Assembly: GCA_016748015.1 (NCBI GenBank)
Contig: JAAOMT010000129.1
Coordinates: forward strand, 855,280 to 919,279
Direction: 5' to 3'
Source: Geosiphon pyriformis
Taxonomy: Eukaryota; Glomeromycota; Glomeromycetes; Archaeosporales; Geosiphonaceae
Length of the DNA stretch: 64,000 nucleotides
The notes under the pieces were generated by a model. It made no database searches. It had not been told where the DNA came from and saw nothing but the letters and a program-made list of their open reading frames with translations. The position numbers and the translations under genes were made by a program. Each line of letters opens with the position of its first letter. The first letter of the stretch is position 1. Shown here one piece after another: positions 33,960-43,615 of the stretch.

Positions 33960-36268
33960 TTTAACTCTTTGTCTCCTTAATTTTATGACCACGACCAGAG
34001 CAAAGATTAAAAAAGCTGCACCTGATATTTGTCCTGAGATATCTAATAAAATTTCAACCAGAGAAGCTTTCTTTGTTGTAAAAGCAACTAGACAGAACGT
34101 TTTAGAAGCCTTTCTCTTATCCAGTAATCGTGATAAGCTGTCTTTAATAACCACTAAAGCAACTTCCTCATCTTTGGCTGGTTTCTCACTAGTTAAAATT
34201 CCTTTAAAGAGACATATTTGGGTTAGTCCCAGTGTTGCCTCCACTTCAACTAAGAGCCCAAAAGTTTTTAATAATAGACCAGTAAATAAGCTGGTCTTTC
34301 CTTCTATAGATTCAACATCTGATGCTTCTAACACCATCTCTTCAAAAAAAATGGTCAAAAAGACCAAAAATTCAAAAAAGTGGAAGCAGTTGCTTGCCTC
34401 TGCTATTGTTATACCAAACCCCTTTGTAGTTTCCAATGAGATCTTAGATGAGATCTTCACAGCATTATCAAGCACATTGTCCAAGATGGGCCAAGATCAA
34501 CTACTGGCTGTGTTGCCAAATATGGTGTTTTTTAGTAGATCATTGCCAGTTTTAGAAGCAAAACAATCTTCTTCTATTGGATCACCTTTTCTTGGGAACT
34601 GGGCTAATCAAATGAAAACTGAATTATCTCCTCTTCTAGTTTCTGGTGCTGCTTCTGGTGGTGCTTGGGAAACTATTACTAGTTATCAAAGGTTTGCTGG
34701 ATGGGTGGCCTCCACTCTGGTGTCTGGTGTTACTTTTAAGATCAAATTGGCTTATGTTAAGACTGTTTTTCAGTCAGTACATGGTTTCTTGGATGCAAAG
34801 TCAGTATCAAAAGACAATGTGAAGCTGTTTTGTATGGAGTTTGCTTCTCAAGTGTCTTTGGAAGCTGCATTCTTGGTTGAGTTTACAAGCTCTGTACATT
34901 TGTCCACCTTCAAAATTGCCAAGTCTTTGGTAATTTCTGAGTCTAGTTCCCCTTTTGCTGCTGTTGCACTGCATGATGTGCTCTTGGATGTGTCTGCTGC
35001 TAACATTAAAACAGCTTTCAGTGTGTTTGGTAGTATTACTTGTGTTATGTTGAAGCCTGCTGGCATTTGGCAGTATGTGGTAATTTATTTTGAAAAGTTG
35101 GACTTTGCTGTGTTTGCTTTGAATTATTGGTCAGTTTTGGTGGACAAGGATAGTGTTAGAATCTTTCCTCTAATGAATCAAAATAAGACTATTTTGTCTC
35201 ATGATAAGTTTAAGGCTAAGTTAGTCAATCTCCCTTCTGGTTGTACTGTCTTTGAGATTAGTAATATGATCTTTTAGGTTGGTGGCTAGACATGTTTTAT
35301 TCCTTGTTCACCTAATTCTGGTCATCATTCCCAGTTTGCTCTGGTTACATTTGGTTCTCAAGTTGATTTGAACTCTGCAGTCATCAAAACTGGTACTCTA
35401 AGAAAATGCCATATTTGGTAGAAAATCCTTGGTTGTCAGCAATGCTTCAGGTGTCAAGAAGTAGGCCATTTGGCTGTTGACTGCAAAGTTTCTTCGCCTC
35501 CCCCTTCTAAGACTCCTAAGGTGTTTAATACACATTTTGTAAGTGGTGTTTCTTATGTAAAAGTTTCTGCTTCTCTGAATTCTTCTAAGTTTCTTTTTCT
35601 GACAGCTCTTGTTTTCTTTTTTATGGTTATTGGTAATTCTTTGGTGTCTTTCCAATTGGCTTCTTTGGAATCTGATTTGGTCAAGCTTTCTGTTTTGGTT
35701 GAGTCTATTGTTAAACCAGTTGGTTCTTTGGTTAAATTGTTTGAGCAGTTTATTAATGGGGATTTGGTTTCAAGCAGTAAACTTGGCCTTAAGGTCAATG
35801 AAGTTATGGTGCATATGGGTTCTTTTAGTAAAATTGTTGGTAAGTTGGAGAGAAAAGTGATTTCTTTAAAAAAAAAATGCTGCATGGAGGATATTAATAT
35901 GTCTGGTGATTTAGAGCACCCAGTTGGTTTGGATGATAAAGTGTTTTCTAACTTGATGTCCTTTTGGAAACATGAGCCTATTGATGTTAAAGCTAATGCC
36001 TTGAAAACAGCTGAATGACTAGTTGGATTGGTTCCTTATAATGCAACTTTGTTTCTTGTTGTCCAAAAGATGTCGTCTTTGGGTAAGTTTTTTTCTAGTG
36101 TTTCAACGTAGTATAGCCTGAACTGGCTTGAGTAGCTGGTTATATGTAGAAAATGCATGAACCACATTTAATTTAAGACTTTATGTGGTTATATTGTATT
36201 AGATAGTAGTTGAGTCTTGCTTGTTAAACTTTAATAAAAAATAAAAAATAAAAATAAAAATAAAAATT
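33960..36268 (+). mobile_element. ORF1-only LINE derivative, copy 2
   Basis: The element comprises a short 5' UTR (CTCTTTGTCTCC, similar to the start of LINE C), one ORF (33,985-36,018), about 95 bp of spacer, the conserved LINE 3' tail (about 36,112-36,225) and a (TAAAA)n-type end. Endonuclease and RT are completely absent. The ORF1/ORF2 junction ATGA is kept, followed by ACTAGTTGGATT, which resembles the first codons of ORF2. The ORF2 body therefore seems to have been removed. It is much better preserved than the LTR around it, so it inserted late. Confidence 0.8.
33985..36018 (+). pseudogene. ORF1 protein of the ORF1-only LINE (RRM-like, CCHC)
   Basis: The frame starts at ATG 33,985 (MTTTRAKIKKAAPD) and is open for 430 residues to TAG 35,275. 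A second stop TAG follows at about 35,287 and a third at about 35,418. It then continues to TGA 36,016-36,018, about 675 residues in all. Domains: a basic and Ser/Thr-rich N terminus, a central region (about residues 150-310), an RRM-like stretch (DVSAANIKTAFSVFGSITCV then IWQYVVIYFEKLDFA, about residues 335-380), a zinc knuckle CFRCQEVGHLAVDC (about 35,443-35,484) and a C-terminal coiled region. The ORF1s of LINEs A, C and D have a knuckle in the same order but a different sequence, so this is a separate lineage. The expected role is RNA binding and chaperoning. Only three stops separate it from an open frame. Confidence 0.8.
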
Positions 36269-38210
36269 AAACACTTGAAAAAACATAAATTTATTTATAC
36301 TGAATTCCAATTAATGTTTTAAAATTAATTAGCTATTAATTTTAGTAAATTGTTAATGATTTTAAGTCTAACAGAAAACAATTTCCTTAACAAAATATTT
36401 TTTTTTTTACATTTCTTTTATTTTTATTTTTTTTTCTTATTATTATTATTATTATTAAGGTAGTCTACAAATAAAATTCTTATAGAAGAGTTAAATTTTA
36501 CAGCAAAATAATTACATATTTTTAGTAAGCTTTTAAATAAATATTTTTTGGAAAAGAATTGACTTTTCTATAAAATAACTATATAAAATAACTATATAAA
36601 GTAACTAATACAGAATTGGCCATTTTACTTATAAGTCCAGTAATTCAAATTATAAGAAATAATTTAAAAATAAATTCAGTTATTAGAGATTTACTAGCTT
36701 TTAATAATCATAAATTAACAACAAACTAACATTAACAACATTCAAAAAAAGAAACCCAAAAATCTTTAATAATATTAGATTGAATAATATAATTATTTAC
36801 ATAGATAGTTCTGTCAAGAGTTAAAATCTGTGGGTGCTTGTAATAATGCTGCTGCCTACTTTTTAAATGTTAATATAAATATTAATATTAAGATGCAAAG
36901 CTTGCTTTCTTTAAATTTAGTATAACTGTAGACTATCATTTTTGTTTTGAAATATATACTAGTACTTAATTTAATTATATTGTTTACAAATAGTCAAACA
37001 TTATTGGATATGTATATATCTAATAAATAAAATGTTTATTCTGAATTTTATGACAAATTCTAAATAAAAAAGAAACAAATTTGTTAAATTTTTATAACAA
37101 AAAATCTGTTAGTTGTTTAAAAAAAGATCAAAGATTATTTTAGAGTTGTTAGTAATAAACACACTGATTTTTTTGCCAATACTGTTACTATATTTAATTA
37201 TAAATTGTTTATTCAGATATTTTATTGTTTTTTTAGCATTAAAAACAAACTTATCTTTAGAAATGCTTGGTATTTTATAAGATATTTGTATAAAGTTATT
37301 AATTTTATTAATTAAGAATCCAAATGTATTAATAATATTGTAAATGCAACTTTTTATGAACTTTTTGATATATATAAAACTTTTAATATGTGATACTTAA
37401 ATATTTAATTTTGTTTTAGCTTTATTAGTTTTTTATTTATAATATTTTGGTTTTATTTTATAAAAGCTCTGTATTATTGCTTGTTTATAGCCAAAAGAAA
37501 AAGATTATACTATTTAAGTTATTCTGGTATATTGTATATTTAGTATAAATTAGTTGAAAATTTTGATTATATGTTTTTATGTGCTCATAATAATCATATT
37601 AAAAAAAAATTAATTTTAAACACTATTTAAAAATGGGCTGGTTTATTAAATGTTTTTGTTGTTAATAGTATAGTAGTTATTTTTTTATAAAATTAATTTT
37701 TTTAATTATTTATATATATTACTGGCTAAGAAATTTGTGATAAAAAAATGAGTAGCCAATATAATATGTTTATTAAACATCAAATCTAATGATTGTTAAA
37801 TTAATACAAAAGTTTGCTAAGAGTTATAAATTTGTTATATGATTACTAACTATTAAGCTAAGAATGTATTATAAAAAACATAGTCTTTTGTCACATAATA
37901 GATTTCTTGTTTTGTCTGTTTCTGGTTTATTATCTTTGTAATCTCTTAAAATAGTTTATAATTTTGGTGTTAAATTAAATATATTTATTTATTTTAGATT
38001 ATATTCTAATATATTTAATATGTATTTTGGTTTTTTGCAAAACTTTTCCATAGTAAATAGTTTAAGTATATAGTACTGTTTTAATTGGTTCAAGTGGCTG
38101 ATTATATGTAAAAAAAGCATAAATTATACTTAATTTAGAATTTTATATAATTATATTTTTTTAAGTAATAGTTGAACTATATTTGTAAAATATAATAAAA
38201 AAAATTCACA

Positions 38211-38949
38211 AAAATTAACATATTCGATAAAAATTAATTTAGACCAAAATTAATTAACATGCTTTTATTGTTATTATTTAAAACAAAAAATTTATTTTTA
38301 TTTATATTTACAATAAAATTAAATATTATAATTAATATAAATTATATAAAACTAATAAAAAAACAAAAAAAACAGATTTTAAAACATTAAAACTAATATT
38401 AAAAATACCAAAAAAAATTTTTTTGATATTTTAAAAAAGTTATTATTAAACATAATAAAAAGTTTAAAAAAATTGTTTTTTAATTAATTTGGCTTTTTTG
38501 TTATTTAAATAATAATAAAAGAAAAAATAAAATAAAAATTAATTTTTATTAAATACTTTTAATTAAAAATAAAAAAAATGTTTTTAAATTATTAAAAAAT
38601 TAGTTAATTACTATTTTATTTAAAAAATTTTTTTATAAAATATTATTAATTATTTCAAATAATAAAAATAAAATAACTTTTTTATTTTGACTGTAATTAT
38701 AACAATACAAAAAAAAATTTTTTTTTAATAATATTAATATATTAATTATTAATATATAATTTAATTTATTTGATTTTTTTACAAAATTAATTTTTTTAAT
38801 TTAAATTATTATAATAATATTTTATATTTTTTGTATTTAATACAATTACATTAATTTATAATTTATTAAATACATATCTAATATTTAAAATTAAAATTGT
38901 TATAATATAATATATATAATTAAAAAAAATATATTTTTAATATTTACTT
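38211..38949. other. AT-only decayed DNA
   Basis: No gene, hairpin or recognisable repeat unit is visible. Composition is near total A/T. It is probably an unrecognisably old transposon, perhaps the 5' part of LINE E. Confidence 0.4.
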
Positions 38950-40833
38950 AAAACAAAAAATATAAAAATTCTATAATTTTTTGCTGTTAAAATAATTTTT
39001 TAGAACTGTTAACAAATTAAAATTTAGTAATTTTTTGCTAATTAAATTTATTTTTTTTATTTTTGTTATATTTGAATTTTTTTTAATTAGTGTAAATTTA
39101 AAAATATTTATAAATATTTTAAATATATATATATTTTTTGGTTAAAGTTGCTAATAGTTTTTTACTTTTAAATTATAATAGTTTAAAGGTTTTTACTGTT
39201 AAAATTAATAATTTTAAAACCAATATATTAATATTTAAAAGTTTTGGCTAAATTAAATTATTTATATACTAATTTTAGTTTTTTTTCTTTTTTTTCTTAA
39301 TAATTAGTCTTATTTAAAAAATAATTACATGTAATATTAAAAGTATAAATGTTTCTACAAAACAAAAAAATATTGTTTATTAACACAAAAATAACAGTAA
39401 TTTTATTTTTATTATAATAAAACCTAAATTAAAATATAATATTAAGTCTTAAATTATAAATAAATTAAAAAAAAATTATGTATTTATATTTGATCTAAAT
39501 TTGAATTTTTTGAATTCTAAAATTATTGTTATTATAGACAATAAATTATTAAATATATTTACACAGATTTAAAATATTAAATTATTTTTTAAGAACAATT
39601 TTTTAATTTTTATATTAAAATTATATATGAAAATATTTCTTAAAAATATATTGAATTAAGTTTTAAACATTAATTTTTAAATAATGAATAACAGTATTTT
39701 TATAATAATAAAAAATAATTTTAATAAAAATAATGCTAATTTTAAGAAATTTTTTATTTAAATTTATATAACTTTCTTGTTAACTATTTATTAATAAAAG
39801 TTTTAATATAATACAATATTAAAAAAACAAAAAAAAATATTGATTATATTTTTATTAACAAGTTTTTAAATATTATTAATTAGTATATATAAGATTTTAA
39901 TATAGATTACAAAATTGTTTTTGTTCTTATTAAGTTAAATAATTTATTAAATACATTTTTTATATTATACAAATCTGTTAATAAAAATTATTAAAAATTT
40001 AATTTTAAAAATATAAATACTACTAACTAAAATTGTTTTAAAGACTTTTTATTCTTTTTAACTATAATTATTACTGTTTTATTTAATAAATATTAGCATA
40101 TTAATAATTTAAATAATATGTAAACTATTTTTAAAAATATTTTGTGTTTGTTAATAAACAAAATTTTTAATAATTATGAATTAAGAACTCTAATATTAAT
40201 AAAAATAAACAAATTTCTAAATTTTATAAGTAAAAAATTTTGGTTTTTACAATTATTAAAACAATAAAAAAATATTATAATATTAAATTTACTTATTTTA
40301 TAAATATTATTGTTAATTAATAAAATTAAGACTTCTGTAATTTAAAATTTGCTATGTATTAATTTAAATATGATTAATATATATTTTATATTATTATATT
40401 ACAAATTTACAAAATATTATAAGTTTTAAACTATTAAATTTTTTAATATTAAAATAATTATTAAAAAATATATAAACAATTTTGTTTTAAATAAAAGCAA
40501 TATAATTAAAGAAATAGACTAGAATAAAAACAGACTTTAAATATTTTAAATTACTGATAATTTTGTTCTTAAGTTCAAAAAAATCAAATTTAAAATATAT
40601 AAAATTATAAAAAAATAATATTAAGTCAAATTTTAAAAGTTTAGCAATAATTATATGTTTTTTTAAATTATATATATAATAAAATCTTTAATAATATTAT
40701 AAACAAAATTAAGCAAAATAAGTTAACATTGGTTATTTAAAGTTTTTTTAATAATAAAATTGCAAATTTGTTAAATATTTCTAATAAACTTTAAAAATAT
40801 TACAATAATATATTTTTTATTTTTTAAATTTTT
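38950..40833 (+). mobile_element. LINE E, nearly erased copy
   Basis: The ORF1 end is visible at about 39,180-39,245 (FTVKINNFKTNILI, matching FTSKVGGLESKLVA). The ORF1/ORF2 junction is at about 39,298 (AATAA for AATGA). ORF2 pieces: KPKLKYNIKS (about 39,420, for TETKLRSSIKS), NNFNKNNANF (about 39,715, for GGDFNE...) and SNKL.KYYNN (about 40,780, for SNELWKHGS). It stops there against a minus-strand LINE tail. All readable differences are G-to-A or C-to-T. No reading frame survives. Confidence 0.62.
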
Positions 40834-40932
40834 TTTTTTATTAAAGTTTAACGAGCAAGGCCCAACTACTATCTAATACAATATAACCACATAAAGTCTT
40901 AAATTAAATATAGTTCACACATTTTCTACATG
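40834..40932 (-). mobile_element. Severely 5'-truncated LINE insertion (3' tail only)
   Basis: A T-run (minus-strand poly(A)) at about 40,829-40,841 is followed by the reverse complement of the shared LINE tail: GAGCAAGGCCCAACTACTAT ... CACATTTTCTACAT. About 90 bp are present. It is far less decayed than the surrounding DNA and looks like a recent dead-on-arrival insertion. Confidence 0.7.
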
Positions 40933-41099
40933 ATTATTTTTAAATCTGTTAAATATTTGTATTTTGGTTAAAAAATATTTATTGCATAATAAAATATCTT
41001 AAAAATAAAGAAAAAAATAATAATAAATATTTTAAGTTATTTTTAGTTTAAACTTAAAAGATAAATTTTTATTATATTAAGCTATAATAATTAATTGTT

Positions 41100-41470
41100 A
41101 TTTTAATTAAAATATATTTTCTCAAAAAAAAAAAGCTTTTTTTATATAATTTATTACTTTTTTTTTTAATATTTTAATAAATTAAAAATATATTTTGTTA
41201 AATTATAAGTTATTTTTGTAAATTATTAATTATTTTAGTAAACTGTTAAATATTTTATCAAATTTTAATTATTTTAGCAAATTTTTAATTATATCTAGTT
41301 TAAAATATTACATAATTTGATTATTATAATTAAGTTATATTTGTGTTTTATATAAATTAAGTTATTAATTAAATAAAATGATAATTAATAATTTTGATAT
41401 ATACTAATTAATGATAAAAATTATAAAAATAATTTTATGCTAATTAATATTCAAATTTTTGCTAATAATA
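41100..41470 (-). repeat. Inverted fragment of family-1 LTR
   Basis: Read on the minus strand this matches the first 400 bp or so of the family-1 LTR. The plus strand ends in ATTTTATGCTAATTAATA...GCTAATAATA, equivalent to the complement of TGTTACCAG...CATGAAAT. It includes the tandem-unit block (TTTTAGTAAACTG, TTTTAGCAAATTT) at 41,215-41,295. It may extend left to about 40,935. It is heavily decayed. Confidence 0.65.
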
Positions 41471-41680
41471 ATGATTATAAAAATTGTTAATTTTATAAAA
41501 AATATTGTAATTTAATATAGATTATATATTTAAATATAAAAAAAAATCTTTCTCTTATCAATTCCCTGACCACGATGAGAGCATAGATATTTCTGAAGTA
41601 TTTGCTTTTCTTCTTCTCTTTTTTCCTAGTCCCTATTAGCTATTTCTTCTACTACACCTCTGTTTGTTACAATAGAACTG

Positions 41681-43615
41681 ATGGGCTCTTCTGCTGGTGG
41701 CTCTGGGTTGATTTTGGCTGGTTTGGGGACCCACCAAAGTGCAAAAAGCAAGCATGTGAATATGATGTACTCTCAAGGTCTGTCCTACAAGAAGCCAAAG
41801 AAGCCTGTTGCTGGTGTTGTGGTTAACTCGTCTGCTAACACTCTGGGCTTAGAAAATCTTGGTGGTGCTGGCATCAAGCCTGGGATATCCTGGGGAAGCA
41901 AAGTTGACAGTATCACTAGCAGTATAAGTGATCTTTCAGACATTGAAAATATGGCGAACACAATTGCTGAGAAAACCAATTACACGGAATCAGATAAGGA
42001 TGACAACATGGATGAAACAATGCCGAGAAAGACTTGCACTTGGATGTTTGTGCTGGGCAACCCTCTAAAGTGATTTTTATTTGAATGTATGAGTGATGAC
42101 GATATTGTGTTGGATCTTTCTTCTCGTGTAGATATTGGGTCCAATCAGTTCCTACTGCTCGGATCACGTGCCCCAAAAATACGGAACTTTAATATGACAA
42201 AATTCTTTGCACTTAATATTGAGCTTTCTGCAGTGCCTGGCAAGTTAGTTAGTGATAAATTAATTTCATTAAAAAAAATTTTTTATCATGTTAATGGTCT
42301 TGGAGGAGCCTCCACTCCCTCAAAATTTCTTGGCATCATTAGATCATCTTTTACATCAGAATTTAGTTTGAATAAGGCTAGGGAAATGACAATCTGTGAG
42401 AAAATTTTGGTTAATAATAATGTCAGAAAAGCAAACAGCCGTTTAGATTAGGAGGTGATCATCAAGGAGATCCCAATAGATCTTCCCAGATTGGCAGTGG
42501 AATCAGTTTTCTCTAAATTTGGCAAGATTGTGTCTATCAAGATACAGCTAATTGGTCTTTGACAAAAGGCCCTAGTTGAGCTTGAGTTGTCTGAAGTTGC
42601 CAATCAGATCGCTTCTATGTGGTCTGTTTTTATGGGAAAAGATTCTGTGTGTATGGCTTTGGCAATCAATAATAAACAAATGTGAGTATCTAGAGATCAG
42701 CATTGGGCATTGCTATACACTCTTTCAGTGGACATCACTGCCCATAATCTTTCTGATTTGTTGGTATTCTATGATGGGAAGTCTTGTTTTATCAGTTGCA
42801 ATCCTAGTTTATATGTTCGTGATAGATGTGCTGTAATTTGTTTTGGTGATGAGGTGTCCAAGTTGGCTGCTATTAGCACAATTCCAATTTTCAAGAGTGT
42901 AAGTTTGCATTGGACTGGTCTCTCTTTGGCCTGTTGTAGTCAGTGCAAACAATTTGGTCATATTTCTGTTAACTGTTTGATGAGTAGAAATTCTGGTGAT
43001 CATAGGAGATAGGTGGTTTCTGATCAGAATCAGGTTTGTCTGGCCGGAATATATAAGAAAAAGATGGCTCCTATTGCATGGCCAGTTTCGTTTGGTGGCA
43101 AGACGTGGGCTCAGGTTGCCGGTAATTCTTCTTCTCATATGGTTCTTTTGGATGTTTCTGGTAGTGGTTCACCTTCAAGTATCAAACCTTTCTCAATAAC
43201 CTCTGGGTCTCTTGATATCTCTGATTTGAGTGGTCACATGGCATCCCTAGAATGCTCCTTGGAATTCTTAGCTAACCAGATTTCTGGTATTGTGAAAAAA
43301 TTGAGTTTTGTTGAGTTGGTGTCCTTGGTGTCTTCCTCTTATGTTTCCCCTTCAGATGTTTCTGTGTCTGTGATTTTGGTTGTGGACTCAGATATGGCTC
43401 TGGATGGTGGATTGATTTTGTCTACACTCTTTGTTTCTGGTGTTAACGTGCTTAATGCTGTTCTTAGTTTGAGTGGTTTGAAGGTTTTTACCTCCAAGGT
43501 GGGTGGTCTGAAATCTAAGATGTCTGCTCTGGAAGCTTCGATTGATTCAGTTCTGGTGAGATTGGATCTCTTGTGTTCTAGTTCTAGTTTCCATATTCCT
43601 TCTTTATCCCAATGA
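41681..43615 (+). pseudogene. LINE C ORF1 (RRM-like, CCHC), broken
   Basis: The first readable ATG is 41,681 (MGSSAGGSG), similar in style to LINE D (MSGPSVKRRS). A Gly/Ser-rich N terminus is followed by an RRM-like block (VIIKEIPIDLPRLAVESVFS, KIVSIKIQLIG, about 42,450-42,560). Next come the VDITAHNLSDLL block (about 42,730), the zinc knuckle CSQCKQFGHISVNC (about 42,935-42,977) and a C-terminal region with FGGKTWAQV and VGGLKSKMSALE. Stops at about 42,071, 42,449, 42,560, 42,682 and 43,010 are mostly of CAG-to-TAG or TGG-to-TGA type. It ends in TGA 43,613-43,615, overlapping the ORF2 start. Confidence 0.85.

Larger units (their letters stand above)
33520..36774 (+). repeat. Solo LTR (family 1), interrupted by an ORF1-only LINE
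   Basis: It begins TGTTATCAATAAAATTT (reference TGTTACCAGTAGAATTT) and ends AATCTTTAATAATA (reference AATCTCCAATAACA). The left piece to about 33,955 and the right piece from about 36,270 align to the reference LTR in order, with about 95 bp of middle sequence unclear. Flanks are CTGG (33,516-33,519) and TTAG (36,775-36,778), equal if one allows C-to-T and G-to-A decay. That implies a 4-bp target duplication. Confidence 0.75.
32870..38210 (+). mobile_element. LINE G, decayed and internally deleted
   Basis: It begins just after the poly(A) of LINE B. The left part has only ISFGGLTSYFVSSG (about 33,425-33,470), equivalent to the block before the RT FVDD motif. A deletion then leads to the region just before RNase H. 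The right part has YIDSSVKS (about 36,805, the TDGS block), a TNSQT remnant (about 36,990) and KIKDYFRVVSN (about 37,125, the WVKVKGHSG block). It ends in the shared tail (about 38,085-38,190) and an A-rich end. A family-1 LTR is inserted at 33,520-36,774. At that point LINE C reads GAAGTCTGGTCTGAC, and here CTGG precedes the LTR and TTAG follows it. Confidence 0.65.

Noticed and set aside
33912-34484. 190-residue minus-strand ORF
   Set aside because: It is antisense to the ORF1 protein of the ORF1-only LINE. The plus frame has the RRM and CCHC motifs and a homolog at 23.1 kb.
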